Shown piece by piece: positions 8,752-18,339 of a stretch of 64,000 bases of DNA. Position 1 is the stretch's first letter; every line of letters starts with the position of its first letter. Origin of the DNA: Beggiatoa leptomitoformis (GTDB taxonomy: Bacteria; Pseudomonadota; Gammaproteobacteria; Beggiatoales; Beggiatoaceae); NCBI RefSeq assembly GCF_001305575.3, contig NZ_CP012373.2:1860001-1924000 (forward strand), given 5' to 3'. A model generated the notes under the pieces. The model ran no database searches and was not told where the DNA came from. It was given only the letters and a program-made list of their open reading frames with translations. The position numbers were made by a program, and so were the translations under genes.

Positions 8752-9757
8752 GACAGATCGCATAAAAAAAGTTGATGAATCAACGATGGTGAATACCCAT
8801 TTTAGCACGAAAATTCCCGATGAGATGTCTGGTTGGCGTTTAGACAAAGCGCTTGCTGAATTATTCCCTGACTACTCTCGCGCCCGTTTACAAAAATGGA
8901 TTAAAGATGGTTTCGTTTTAGTTAATGCTATGCCCCTTCGCGGTAAAGATAAAGTACAAGGCGGAGAAGACATAGAAATTATTGCCCAAGCAGAGGAAGA
9001 AGTCACTTGGGAAGGACAAGACCTGCCTATCTTAAAGATATTATATGAGGATGACGACATTATTGTTGTTGATAAAGAGGCCGGGGTTGTTGTCCACCCC
9101 GGTGCAGGCAATCCAGATAGTACATTAGTTAATGCTTTATTGAATCACGCGCCCGAGTTGGTACAGCTACCGCGTGCAGGTATTATTCACCGCATTGATA
9201 AAGATACCAGTGGTATTCTTGTCGTTGCTCGCAGTTTACCAGCACACACATCGCTAGTTGCTCAGTTGCAAGCGCGTGAGTTTAAACGTGAATACCAAGC
9301 GATTGTCAATGGTATGATGATATCAGGCGGAACCGTTGATGCCCCGATGGATCGTCACCCCATTCATCGCACAAGAATGGCTGTCGTAGAACGTGGTAAA
9401 CCAGCGGTTACGCATTATCGGGTTATCCGTCGTTTCCGTCTTCACACCCTTATCCGTGCAAGCTTAGAAACAGGGCGCACACATCAAATTCGTGTCCATT
9501 TAGCCCATGCACATTATCCTTTAGTGGGTGACCCCGTGTATGGGGGACGCTTGCATTTACCGCCCGCTTGTACGGAAGATTTGCAGGTGGCATTGCGTCA
9601 ATTTAAACGTCAAGCCTTACATGCAGAGCGTTTAGGCTTTATTCATCCAACCCAAAAAGAATATATGGAATGGCAAGTGCCAATCCCAGCAGATATGCAA
9701 CAGTTGTTGAAATTGTTAGCAACAGATCAGCAGTTATTTGAAGCGAAAAAACAATAG
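8750..9757 (+). CDS. rluD: Ribosomal large subunit pseudouridine synthase D
   Basis: RluD makes pseudouridines 1911, 1915 and 1917 in 23S rRNA helix 69. An N-terminal S4 domain (LDKALAELFPDYSRARLQKWI) is followed by the RluA-type catalytic domain with HRIDKDTSG, catalytic Asp near residue 150, and ETGRTHQIRVHLAH. The ATG at 8750 gives 335 residues (E. coli about 326); an ATG at 8786 is an alternative that would avoid overlap with bamD. Divergent bamD-rluD is the common gammaproteobacterial layout, but normally with a short intergenic promoter region. Confidence 0.94.
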   Translation: MTDRIKKVDESTMVNTHFSTKIPDEMSGWRLDKALAELFPDYSRARLQKWIKDGFVLVNAMPLRGKDKVQGGEDIEIIAQAEEEVTWEGQDLPILKILYEDDDIIVVDKEAGVVVHPGAGNPDSTLVNALLNHAPELVQLPRAGIIHRIDKDTSGILVVARSLPAHTSLVAQLQAREFKREYQAIVNGMMISGGTVDAPMDRHPIHRTRMAVVERGKPAVTHYRVIRRFRLHTLIRASLETGRTHQIRVHLAHAHYPLVGDPVYGGRLHLPPACTEDLQVALRQFKRQALHAERLGFIHPTQKEYMEWQVPIPADMQQLLKLLATDQQLFEAKKQ

Positions 9758-9795
9758 GTTGAGAGTATTTTTATATCTGCTTGTCTAAAGACTAT

Positions 9796-9886
9796 TTGAA
9801 TCGGAATTTTCAGGATTAACTAAACGTCCCGAATTTAAAAACAAAAAATTGCATGGATACCACTGCTTTTAGCGGTGTTATCCGTT
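9796..9886. repeat. Dispersed intergenic repeat, family TGAATC/ATGGATA, copy A
   Basis: About 90 bases between rluD and the hydrolase gene. It begins TTGAATCGGAATTTTCAGG and ends in a stem-loop from ATGGATACCACTGC to GCGGTGTTATCC. Similar sequences in the same order occur at 27304-27396 and 47192-47281, and the hairpin part also at 42799-42830. The two genes converge here, so the hairpin may also act as a transcription end. Confidence 0.65.
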
Positions 9887-9896
9887 TGCAAAAAAT

Positions 9897-10787
9897 CTAA
9901 TTCGCCTTGTCTAGCAAGGGTTGTAAAAACTGAGCAATCCCTTCAGCCATATCCTCTGCATATAAATCACGAAAAAAATGGTCTGCACCTTCAATCCGCA
10001 GTTGCTGTAATTTTTTCGTTTCTAATAAAGGAATTATTTCTTGTTCAATTCCTTCTGTCGTTGTGTCAGCACTACCTGTTATTAATAACGCTGGCTTTGT
10101 TAAACGTGCCATGAGTGTTGGCGTGTGAAAACGGGGGTCATCCGCATAATAGGCGCGAAAACTATCGGCGGTGACGGTTGCATTATGGCAGTGTAAGAAC
10201 CCAACAGCGGATAATTCCTTTTCATGGTTTGCACGGGCCAATACATCGGTTAAAGCAACCGTATAATTAGCTTGATAATAACTGGCAACTTTTTCACTAA
10301 CCCATAACATTGGTGCGATTAGAACAATCGCTTTAATCCTATCGCTATCGTGTTCAGTGGCATACCATGCTGTTTGATTTGCGCCGCGCGAGTGTCCTAA
10401 TAAAACAATCTGTTTCACGCCTTGTGTGCTTAACCATTGTACCCACGCATCAATCTCGTCGATGGCATCTGTATGATAATGACGATGTATTGTTTGGCAA
10501 TCAAATAATTGTGCAGGTCGATTGTCAATGCCATAGCTAAGATTAATCGCCAATGAATTTAAGCCTTTTTCTGCCAATAGCATTTGTAACGTTTGCATAA
10601 TTTCCATTTGACGACTGCCTAATGTGCCATGTGTCATGAGGATAACGCCATCATTGAGCGTTTTATGCGGTGCAAGTGTCAGACTGGCATTTAATGTTTG
10701 TTGATGATGGGGAATTGTCAGGACTTCTGCGGACAGGGATATTGATAAGAAGAAACAGAGATAAAATGAATGGATAATGTAACGCAT
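9897..10787 (-). CDS. Exported alpha/beta-fold hydrolase
   Basis: 296 residues with an N-terminal signal peptide (hydrophobic LCFFLSISLSAEV, cleavage near residue 20). The alpha/beta hydrolase core shows HGTLGSRQMEI, the nucleophile elbow LLGHSRGANQTAWY with Ser, a later LLITGSADTTTEG carrying the Asp, and a C-terminal GADHFFRD with the His. It resembles the DUF3530/DUF2974-like periplasmic hydrolases of gammaproteobacteria; the substrate cannot be inferred. It is convergent with rluD and transcribed alone. Confidence 0.8.
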   Translation of the reverse strand: MRYIIHSFYLCFFLSISLSAEVLTIPHHQQTLNASLTLAPHKTLNDGVILMTHGTLGSRQMEIMQTLQMLLAEKGLNSLAINLSYGIDNRPAQLFDCQTIHRHYHTDAIDEIDAWVQWLSTQGVKQIVLLGHSRGANQTAWYATEHDSDRIKAIVLIAPMLWVSEKVASYYQANYTVALTDVLARANHEKELSAVGFLHCHNATVTADSFRAYYADDPRFHTPTLMARLTKPALLITGSADTTTEGIEQEIIPLLETKKLQQLRIEGADHFFRDLYAEDMAEGIAQFLQPLLDKAN

Positions 10788-10929
10788 AATAATACCTCGC
10801 CATTCTTATTGGGCTAATATGCCAAGCGGTGGAGCGAAAGTAAGTTTATATCACAGTCGGATTTTTACGCATAGGTATCGAAAAGAAAAGGGGGAGTTGC
10901 CTCCCCCTCACATGACTTATACTAACGGA

Positions 10930-13900
10930 TTACTGTTTGATAGTGGTATCAATAGGGACGGCATTGAATACCAGTTTACCCGTATCTGTACCTGAAGTGA
11001 TGCGATAACCGATAAAGAGTTGTAACACACCAGGGGCTGCAAACTTGCTTGCGTAAATCTTAATTGGGTAGTACGCAGGTAAGCTAACGCCAGTCTTTTG
11101 GGCAGTGAGTTGACCTAAAGATTTCACGATGTCACGGCTATCAAAGTTCCAAGCTGCGATACATAAATCACATGTGTTATTTTTACCGTCTAACATGTAC
11201 CAGAAGAACTGGTCGCCGATGGTTAATAACCCCGCAACGATAATGTCTGCCGTTTTGCCCACATCTTCACTCGCTACTTTGATATGACCTGCAACCACTA
11301 CATCATCAGCCATCGTTGTGTTAGATGGGTTAAGGTAGGTTGTGCCATTATTCACTGATACACCACCAACGATTTCTGCGGTTGTTGCCACCCCTTCGCC
11401 ACTGGCAGCAACGGCTGTTGCTAACACTGGTTGTGCGGGTTTGCATACACCATCTAGTAAAATCCCTTTTTGTGTATCAAAACAACTTCCTTCTTGTGAG
11501 GTTGTGGTTGTGAAGGCGGCTGTGCAAGATTTCGCGCTATCAACAGTTACAATCATTGCAGTAGAAGTACCAGAGCAACTACCACTCCATCCTGTAAAAC
11601 TCGCACCACTAACAGGGGTAGCAATCAAGGTGACTACTGCACCTGTATCAAAGCTTGCTGTACATGCGCTACCGCAGTTAATACCCGCAGGAGAGCTAAC
11701 CACTGAACCACTGCCTGTTTTGACGATGGTTAAGGTTTGTGTACCTGTTGTGCCACCTGTAAAGGTTGCTGTACAAGATTTTGCTGCATCCATCGTAACA
11801 GTCGCGCTGGTTGTTGTACCAGAGCAAGCACCGCCCCAACTGGTAAATGTCGCACCTGTTGCAGGGGTTGCTGTTAAGGTTACGCTTTCACCACTATTGA
11901 AACTAGCCGAGCAGGTCGTTCCACAATCAATGCCTGTGGGTGAACTTGCCACTGTTCCATTACCTGTTTTAGTAACGGTTAAGGCTTGTGTACCTGTTGT
12001 GCCACTTGTAAAGGTTGCTGTACAAGATTTTGCTGCATCCATCGTAACGGTTGCGCTGGTTGCTGTACCAGAGCAAGCACCGCCCCAACTGGTAAAAGTC
12101 GCACCTGTTGCGGGTGTTGCTGTTAAGGTTACGCTTGTACCACTGTTGAAACTAGCCGAGCAGGTCGTTCCGCAATCAATGCCTGTGGGTGAACTTGCCA
12201 CTGTTCCATTACCTGTTTTAGTAACGGTTAAGGCTTGTGTACCTGTTGTGCCACTTGTAAAGGTTGCTGTACATGTTTTAGCCACATCCATTGTTACGCT
12301 TAATGGGCTGGTTGTACCTGAGCAATTTCCGCCCCAACTGGTAAAAGTTGCGCCTGTCGTGGGTGTTGCAGTCAGTTGAATAATCGCATCTTTAGTGTAA
12401 TTGGCTGTGCATACAGTACCCGTTGAGCCACAACTAATACCGCCTACATCAGTAGTAATCATGCCATTCGTAGGAACAGGTGCAATGGTTAGTGCAGGAC
12501 CTGTACTAGTCGTAGAAGTTGCAACCCCTTTTAGTTGAATACGGAAGGGGTTTTCTGCAACACCCGCATCGTGTGTTCCACCATTTGCACGGTCGGTGTT
12601 AAAAATTTCTACCGTTTCATTAAAGGTACCCGCTGTGGTAGGGCTAAATTGGATGCTGATTGTGGTTTCTGTTAATTGGCTAACACGATTTGCAACCGTT
12701 CCAACCGTTTTGTAATTGAGTGAAGGTTGACCATTTTGTCCTAAGAAATTAACTGAAGTAACTAATAAATCTTCTGTACCAACACCAACGTTTTTGATAA
12801 TAATTTCTTTGGTAATAGGCGTACCAATATCTGTTGTACCAAAGTCAATCGCGGTGGTTGCATCGGTTTGAATTTCCGTTGTACCAAAGAATGTGGCAAT
12901 TTCTGGACTTAAGGGGGCGGCAGCAGGTGCGTCTTCAAACGTTCCCTTTACTTTAAAGGTAAAAGAAGGATTTAAAGGGTCATTGGTTGTAATTGTTACC
13001 GTACCTGTGTAAATACCTGCGGTTGTGCTGGTCATGGCGAATTCAAAGGTTGTTTGTTCGCCTGAGGGGGTTAAGGAGGTTGCACAACCACCATTTGTTG
13101 GTTGGTTTAGCGTCCGTGGCCCTAAGATTTGATCAGACTCGGTGTAGGGTCCCGGTGTTGCACTAACAGCGGTTGCAGCACCTGTAAACGTAGGGGCAAC
13201 TGTCGCAAGAGTTAAATTGCTATAACCAATATTTTTTAAGGTAAATGTTTTGGAGAGTGTATTACCAACAACCGCCGTGCCTAAATCAATCGTGGCATCT
13301 TTTGCAACGGTTAAGCTGGTATCAACCAGTACTTGTAATTTAGGATTTAAGTCTGGCACAACAACGGCACTGATAGGGATTTCAGCAGGATTAGAATCAG
13401 GGTCGGTTGAGAATATTTGTAATTTACGTTGTGGCACAACGTAGGGATAGGTTGTGGGTGTTGGGGTTAATTTGGTGGGGTCAAAGGTTAATTTGAACGA
13501 GCCAACACCGGGTGCTGTGACTGGTGTTAAGGTATAAGCCGTTAGGGGGGCTATTGGGTCAACTAAACCTGTTAAGTCAACCAATCCGCTGGTAACAGAT
13601 GAACCCGATGTACTACTTAATCCAAAGGCGGTATCTGGTGAGGGGAAAAAGATGATACTGGTTACAGAATCCGTTAGCGGGGTATAAGAAGCACCATCGT
13701 TTGTAGAACCGACGGTTAAAGTCTTAACAGGATTACTAGCAGCCCCCGGTGCCGTTAAGCCTATATTTAAACAGCGGGCAGCCGTTTGAGGCGGAACAGC
13801 GGGATATAACTGATTAGTCGTTTCATAGGTTGACAAATCGGTAGTATCAAATACCCGCAATCTGGCATTAGAACCTGTTGCAGGCGTTGCAATAGTGCCA

Positions 13901-14391
13901 GAAATGGGGAAGCTGACGTTAGCAAAACCTGCTTCATTACTGGAAATACCAATGTTACCACTGACTGTTGTATCCGTTGCTTGTGCATTTAAGCGCACAA
14001 CGAATGTTGCTGTCGTGGTTGTTGTACCATCTAACACCAGCGGAAAAGGAGTTGGTACGGTGGATAATAGCGTATAACCCGATGGAACAGTGATTGCGGT
14101 AATCTGCAATGCGGTTGCCGTTGTTAAAGTACATGTCGCTGTCGTTGTCGTATTCGGTGAAATTGTACCTAAATTTAAGGTAGGACTAGACGCAGGGACA
14201 TTTGTTGTGACAACAGCAACTGCCGTTGCACCCGTTGGGTTAGCAGGCGTACAAGAAATATCATACGCCCATACATTTTGCCCAATTGCAGACAACACCA
14301 AACTGCTCATCACCGACAGCCAAACCTTGCGCCGTCTATGAATGCTGTCCATTTGAACAGATGACGAGTCTTTATTTAAAAAAGTACCCAT
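10930..14391 (-). CDS. Large secreted repeat protein (choice-of-anchor D and InlB B-like repeats)
   Basis: 1153 residues. A long signal peptide precedes a likely cleavage after QNVWA near residue 42. The N-terminal two thirds hold beta-sandwich domains of the choice-of-anchor/ASPM-SPD-2 kind (DLGTAVVGNTLSKTFTLKN, DFGTTDIGTPITKEIIIKN). Four divergent InlB B-repeat units follow (TATPATGATFTSWGG, CSGT, CTATF), each about 83 residues with paired cysteines. The C-terminal 150 residues form a separate domain (GEGVATTAEIVGGVSVN to the end). It is probably a cell-surface or extracellular adhesive or structural protein. Strong Thr/Ala bias creates long empty frames on the other strand. No secretion partner is adjacent. 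Confidence 0.82.
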   Translation of the reverse strand: MGTFLNKDSSSVQMDSIHRRRKVWLSVMSSLVLSAIGQNVWAYDISCTPANPTGATAVAVVTTNVPASSPTLNLGTISPNTTTTATCTLTTATALQITAITVPSGYTLLSTVPTPFPLVLDGTTTTTATFVVRLNAQATDTTVSGNIGISSNEAGFANVSFPISGTIATPATGSNARLRVFDTTDLSTYETTNQLYPAVPPQTAARCLNIGLTAPGAASNPVKTLTVGSTNDGASYTPLTDSVTSIIFFPSPDTAFGLSSTSGSSVTSGLVDLTGLVDPIAPLTAYTLTPVTAPGVGSFKLTFDPTKLTPTPTTYPYVVPQRKLQIFSTDPDSNPAEIPISAVVVPDLNPKLQVLVDTSLTVAKDATIDLGTAVVGNTLSKTFTLKNIGYSNLTLATVAPTFTGAATAVSATPGPYTESDQILGPRTLNQPTNGGCATSLTPSGEQTTFEFAMTSTTAGIYTGTVTITTNDPLNPSFTFKVKGTFEDAPAAAPLSPEIATFFGTTEIQTDATTAIDFGTTDIGTPITKEIIIKNVGVGTEDLLVTSVNFLGQNGQPSLNYKTVGTVANRVSQLTETTISIQFSPTTAGTFNETVEIFNTDRANGGTHDAGVAENPFRIQLKGVATSTTSTGPALTIAPVPTNGMITTDVGGISCGSTGTVCTANYTKDAIIQLTATPTTGATFTSWGGNCSGTTSPLSVTMDVAKTCTATFTSGTTGTQALTVTKTGNGTVASSPTGIDCGTTCSASFNSGTSVTLTATPATGATFTSWGGACSGTATSATVTMDAAKSCTATFTSGTTGTQALTVTKTGNGTVASSPTGIDCGTTCSASFNSGESVTLTATPATGATFTSWGGACSGTTTSATVTMDAAKSCTATFTGGTTGTQTLTIVKTGSGSVVSSPAGINCGSACTASFDTGAVVTLIATPVSGASFTGWSGSCSGTSTAMIVTVDSAKSCTAAFTTTTSQEGSCFDTQKGILLDGVCKPAQPVLATAVAASGEGVATTAEIVGGVSVNNGTTYLNPSNTTMADDVVVAGHIKVASEDVGKTADIIVAGLLTIGDQFFWYMLDGKNNTCDLCIAAWNFDSRDIVKSLGQLTAQKTGVSLPAYYPIKIYASKFAAPGVLQLFIGYRITSGTDTGKLVFNAVPIDTTIKQ
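11510..12500. repeat. Tandem 249-bp coding repeats
   Basis: The segment GTGCCAC(C/T)TGTAAAGG recurs at about 11752, 12001 and 12250, exactly 249 bases apart, which is 83 codons. The two central units are nearly identical; the outer two are more diverged (for example GSGSVVSSPAGINCG in the unit nearest the C-terminus). The period preserves the reading frame. The high identity of the central pair points to recent duplication or gene conversion and makes this stretch prone to unit gain and loss. Confidence 0.9.
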
Positions 14392-14786
14392 AAAAAACCT
14401 CCGAAGAAATTAAAACACATGTCATCAATGCCTATTCTAGACATGCCTACCTGACATCAAATAGGTTAATTCTATATAAGCAATAAATGAACCAATCAAA
14501 AGATAGCTTTTATTTTCTTTATGTTCTGTCTCAATATGTCCTAATTTGTCCCCATTTTAACGGTGACTGATTAAGGTTTCGTTAATGTTTTTTAATCTCT
14601 CCCCTCATACCATCTGACTCAATGGATAACAAAGAAAACGTTGATAATCCCAACACCCTGTCAAAACCTAATCAGCGTCATTGAATTGACATGAACAGAT
14701 GACAAACCAACCGTATGGAATAATGAGATATCGAGTATAATCCTGATTTAATACCTTACTTCATTTTCTGCCGATACCATACGGTT
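14392..14786 (+). promoter_or_regulatory. Divergent intergenic region with a spaced inverted repeat
   Basis: This 395-base region separates the divergent repeat-protein and hybrid-kinase genes. A perfect 10-base inverted repeat, AACCGTATGG at 14709-14718 and CCATACGGTT at 14777-14786, encloses 58 bases, and its right arm ends on the base before the kinase ATG. A -10-like TATAAT lies between the arms at about 14736. The kinase start lacks a recognisable ribosome-binding site because the right arm occupies that position. The repeat could be an operator or an mRNA structure masking the start. Confidence 0.45.
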
Positions 14787-16622
14787 ATGCAAACCATAAC
14801 AACAGAGACAGGTCAAAAACCCAATTTACTGATTGTTGACGACAACCCCGCCAATTTGCGCCTACTCGTCAGCTTATTGACGGACAGCGGATATAAAGTG
14901 CGTCCTGTTCCTAGCGGCGCGTTAGCGTTATCTGCTGCACAACTCTTACCGCCCGACCTCATTCTGCTTGATATCAACATGCCCGATATGAACGGCTATG
15001 AAGTTTGTCAGCGATTAAAAACAGAAAGCACAACCAAACATATACCCGTTCTATTTATCAGCGCGCTTGATGATGCAATGGACAAAGTTCATGCGTTTCG
15101 CGTTGGTGGTGTGGACTACATTACCAAACCCTTTCAACCAGAAGAAGTATTAGCACGGATTCAAACCCACTTACACATAAGTCAACTGCAAAAACAACTA
15201 CAACACGCAAAAGAAGAAGCAGAACATGCCAAAGAATCGGCAGAAACGGCTAACCGTGCCAAAAGTCGTTTTCTTGCCAACATGAGCCATGAATTACGTA
15301 CCCCGCTGAATGGTATATTAGGATATGCGCAAATTCTTCGTCATGACAGTAACTTAACGCCACAACAACAAGAAGGCATTAACATCATCCAACGCAGTGG
15401 CGAATATCTACTGACACTCATTAACGACATCCTAGACTTATCCAAAATTGAAGCCGACAGAATGGAGTTATACCCCAGCGACTTTAATCTAGGACAATTT
15501 ATCAACAATGTTGTCGAACTATTTCGTATGCGGGCAGAACAAAAAGACATTCGGTTTATTTACGACTCCCCCTTTGTACGCACAGAAAAAGGACAACTCC
15601 CTAATGCCGTACAAGGAGATGAGAAACGCCTGCGTCAGATTCTCATCAACTTACTGAGCAATGCGATTAAATTTACCGAAAAAGGACAAGTCGTTTTTCG
15701 CGTAGAAAAAGAACAAGACGAAATTTGTTTCAGCGTAGAAGATACAGGAATCGGCATTCCCAATAATAAATTAGAAGATATATTTTTACCTTTTCAACAA
15801 GTAGGCTCGTACAACCAACAAATGGAAGGTACAGGACTCGGACTATCCATTAGCAACCGTCTTGTCAGCATGATGGGTGGAAAACTCCAATTAAACAGCA
15901 CTATTGGACAAGGAAGTCGCTTCTGGTTCTCCATAAAACTGCCTGAAGTAAAAAACTTTTTAGACAACACCCCCTGTATTACCCCCAAAATCATCGGCTA
16001 CGAAGGCAAACGCCGAAAAGTCCTTATTATTGACGACCAAAAATTTAACCAAATGGTTTGCAAACACCTACTTCAACCCCTTGGATTTGAAATTAGCCAT
16101 GCGTACACAGGCAAAGAAGGCATAGAAAAAACCCAAGAACTAGAACCCGACGTTATCCTCATGGACCTAGTCATGCCAGAAATGGATGGCTTTACCACCA
16201 CTGAACATATTCGCCAACTGCCCATTGCCTCCACCATTACCATTATCGCCGCCTCCGCCAGTGCCTTCAGTCAAGACCAACAAAAAAGCCTTGATTCTGG
16301 CTGTAATGACTTCATTGCAAAACCCATAAAAGCCGAAGAACTTCTAAGAAAAATCCAACGCTACTTAAACCTACAATGGACGTATGAATCCCCGCAAATC
16401 ACCCAACAAGCAGATACCCAACTCATCACCCCCTCAACAGAACAACTCAAAACTTTACAAGACCTTACTATAAGAGGTGATATTGAAGGCATTCTGGAAT
16501 ATATCACCATCCTAGAAAATAGCGATAAAACCCTACAACCCTTTACCTATCGCGTTCGCCAAATGGCAAAAAATTTCCAACTCAAACATATCCGCGAACT
16601 GATAAAATCCCTTTCCCAGTAA
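14787..16622 (+). CDS. Hybrid histidine kinase, REC-HisKA-HATPase-REC
   Basis: 611 residues, soluble, with no membrane segment. Receiver 1 (about 12-128; [13 protein letters not shown], Asp62 in [13 protein letters not shown]) is joined by a charged helical linker to the HisKA domain (H168 in [12 protein letters not shown]), then the ATPase domain ([32 protein letters not shown]), and a second receiver ([13 protein letters not shown], Asp460 in [13 protein letters not shown]). The last 60 residues are helical without a clear Hpt motif. Such receiver-first kinases take input from another phosphoprotein. The start choice rests on the ATG at the receiver; no strong ribosome-binding site is present. 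Confidence 0.9.
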   Translation: MQTITTETGQKPNLLIVDDNPANLRLLVSLLTDSGYKVRPVPSGALALSAAQLLPPDLILLDINMPDMNGYEVCQRLKTESTTKHIPVLFISALDDAMDKVHAFRVGGVDYITKPFQPEEVLARIQTHLHISQLQKQLQHAKEEAEHAKESAETANRAKSRFLANMSHELRTPLNGILGYAQILRHDSNLTPQQQEGINIIQRSGEYLLTLINDILDLSKIEADRMELYPSDFNLGQFINNVVELFRMRAEQKDIRFIYDSPFVRTEKGQLPNAVQGDEKRLRQILINLLSNAIKFTEKGQVVFRVEKEQDEICFSVEDTGIGIPNNKLEDIFLPFQQVGSYNQQMEGTGLGLSISNRLVSMMGGKLQLNSTIGQGSRFWFSIKLPEVKNFLDNTPCITPKIIGYEGKRRKVLIIDDQKFNQMVCKHLLQPLGFEISHAYTGKEGIEKTQELEPDVILMDLVMPEMDGFTTTEHIRQLPIASTITIIAASASAFSQDQQKSLDSGCNDFIAKPIKAEELLRKIQRYLNLQWTYESPQITQQADTQLITPSTEQLKTLQDLTIRGDIEGILEYITILENSDKTLQPFTYRVRQMAKNFQLKHIRELIKSLSQ

Positions 16623-16685
16623 ATGCGAATTCATTCACACAAAACGGACAAACTGTTCTAAAACGAGCGAATAAATTCGCATTTA
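16620..16685 (+). terminator. Inverted repeat overlapping the kinase stop
   Basis: TAAATGCGAATT (16620-16631) and AATTCGCATTTA (16674-16685) are perfectly complementary over 12 bases; the left arm includes the TAA stop of the kinase gene. The 42-base loop contains GTTCTAAAACGAGCGAA. It shares the GCGAAT/ATTCGC arms with hairpins at 22664 and 25785, so it may be a relative of that repeat rather than a dedicated terminator. Confidence 0.45.
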
Positions 16686-16765
16686 CCTTAACTTATAAAA
16701 ACAAACTTTTTTACAATAACCTCCTTTATCTATTTTCTTCATTACCTCACAGCGAAACACATACT

Positions 16766-17857
16766 ATGGGATTCAAATGCGGTATTGTCGGCTTACCCAA
16801 TGTCGGCAAATCAACCTTATTCAATGCGTTAACCAATGCCAACATCCAAGCAGAAAACTACCCCTTTTGTACGATAGACCCAAACGTCGGCGTTGTTGCC
16901 ATGCCCGACCCCCGTTTAGACGCGCTAGCCGCCATTGTTAAACCACAACGAATATTACCTACCAGCATGGAGTTCGTTGATATTGCAGGGCTAGTTGCAG
17001 GTGCTTCAAAAGGCGAAGGCTTAGGCAATAAATTTCTCGCCAACATCCGCGAAACCCAAGCCATTGCTCACGTTGTCCGCTGCTTTGAAAATGACGACAT
17101 TATTCACGTTGCAGGCAAAGTAAATCCCCTCGCCGACATTGAAGTGATACACACCGAATTAGCCCTTGCAGACATGGATACCGTCGAGCGCGCATTACAG
17201 CGCGTTGCCAAAAATAGCAAAGGCGGTAATAAAGAAGCCCTTGCACAAAAAAGCCTTTTTGAAAGAGTCTTCGCCCAACTTGATACAGGAAAAGCAGTGC
17301 GCAGCTTATCCCTAACCGATGAAGAACAACAATGGATTAGAGAACTCCACTTACTGACAGCAAAACCCACTGTTTACATTGCGAATGTTGATGAAAATGG
17401 TTTCAACAACAACCCGTATTTAGACCAAGTGCGTGAACTCGCCAGCCAAGAAAACGCCGTTGTCGTGCCTGTGTGTGCCAAAACTGAATCGGAACTAGTC
17501 GCCCTAGATGCAGAAGAACGCAAAGAATTTTTACAAGAAATGGGCATGGACGAACCGGGATTAAACCGTGTTATCCATGCAGGTTATCGCCTACTCGGCT
17601 TACAAACCTATTTTACAGCGGGTGAAAAAGAAGTAAGAGCATGGACAGTCGCAATTGGTGCGACCGCACCCCAAGCGGCTGCGGTAATTCATACCGATTT
17701 TGAAAAAGGGTTTATTCGTGCAGAAGTGATTGCTTACAATGATTTTGTCGCTTATAAAGGCGAACAAGGCGCGAAAGAAGCAGGAAAATGGCGATTAGAA
17801 GGCAAAGAATACATCGTACAAGATGGCGATGTGATGCACTTCCGTTTTAATGTTTAA
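16766..17857 (+). CDS. ychF: Redox-regulated ATPase YchF (Obg family)
   Basis: 363 residues, the usual length for this universally conserved P-loop protein that binds ATP rather than GTP and associates with ribosomes. Motifs: [15 protein letters not shown] (G1), [18 protein letters not shown] (G3 and following), the NVDE segment replacing the usual NKxD G4, and a C-terminal TGS domain ([33 protein letters not shown]). It stands alone here; pth, a frequent neighbour, is absent. Confidence 0.96.
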   Translation: MGFKCGIVGLPNVGKSTLFNALTNANIQAENYPFCTIDPNVGVVAMPDPRLDALAAIVKPQRILPTSMEFVDIAGLVAGASKGEGLGNKFLANIRETQAIAHVVRCFENDDIIHVAGKVNPLADIEVIHTELALADMDTVERALQRVAKNSKGGNKEALAQKSLFERVFAQLDTGKAVRSLSLTDEEQQWIRELHLLTAKPTVYIANVDENGFNNNPYLDQVRELASQENAVVVPVCAKTESELVALDAEERKEFLQEMGMDEPGLNRVIHAGYRLLGLQTYFTAGEKEVRAWTVAIGATAPQAAAVIHTDFEKGFIRAEVIAYNDFVAYKGEQGAKEAGKWRLEGKEYIVQDGDVMHFRFNV

Positions 17858-17877
17858 GTAAAATTAAGATGTTAGAC

Positions 17878-17904
17878 GGTGTATGACGCTATCGTTTATA
17901 CACC
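17878..17904. repeat. Dispersed palindrome, family TGTATTACGCTATCG, copy 2
   Basis: GGTGTAT (17878-17884) and ATACACC (17898-17904) flank GACGCTATCGTTT, forming a stem-loop 20 bases after ychF. The core ACGCTATCG and the flanking TACACCC match the copy at 2475-2497. It may serve as the ychF terminator or be a REP-like element. Confidence 0.55.
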
Positions 17905-18057
17905 CGACATCTACAATTATTAACAAGTAGGTACACCCTTTTAAATCAACTAACTAAATGCGCTTTCCACATGGGAAATTAGCACCAAATACAAACTAAA
18001 CAAACTATCGTTGCCAAAATTACCCATTGATTTTACCGAATAATAAAGGGAAATATA

Positions 18058-18291
18058 TCAAGCGGATTCCTTCACCATCTGTTGTAACACCGTCCACAAC
18101 TCTTCCTGCTGCGCTGGTGTCAGTGTTTCATACATCAACAAAAATACCTCCAGTTGTGTTTGCTCATCCAAACGACAACGGATTGCCTCTGAAGCAAGCT
18201 CCCCCTCGCGGAGAAAAACATCACTAAGATGATCTACAATAGCCTGAGTATCAGTACGATTTCTTATGAATGTGCTAATAACAATTCTCTC
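18058..18291 (-). pseudogene. Gene fragment without a start codon
   Basis: A 77-codon open stretch on the minus strand, bounded upstream by an in-frame TAA and ending in TGA, downstream of neuA. It contains no ATG, GTG or TTG in its first half; the first usable start is deep inside. The translation is acidic and helical (IVDHLSDVFLREGELASEAI and a tail AQQEELWTVLQQMVKESA). Composition looks coding, but the lack of a start suggests a remnant or a frameshifted gene. I do not recognise the family. Confidence 0.35.
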
Positions 18292-18339
18292 TTAAGTATC
18301 AATATATAAGCACTTGGTTCTTAAGATACACCCTCTTAA

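Noticed and set aside
11342-12379. 345-codon open frame on the plus strand
   Set aside because: It is antisense to the repeat part of the secreted protein; the Val/Ala/Pro-rich translation follows from Thr/Gly/Ala codons on the real strand and repeats with the same 249-base period.
11510-12500. Possible CRISPR array
   Set aside because: The repeats are 249 bases long, contiguous, in frame, and encode a known beta-repeat. No array of short repeats with unique spacers was seen anywhere in the window.
18027-18227. 66-codon frame on the plus strand after ychF
   Set aside because: The minus-strand frame across the same bases looks more coding-like; the plus-strand product is low-complexity Pro/Ser.
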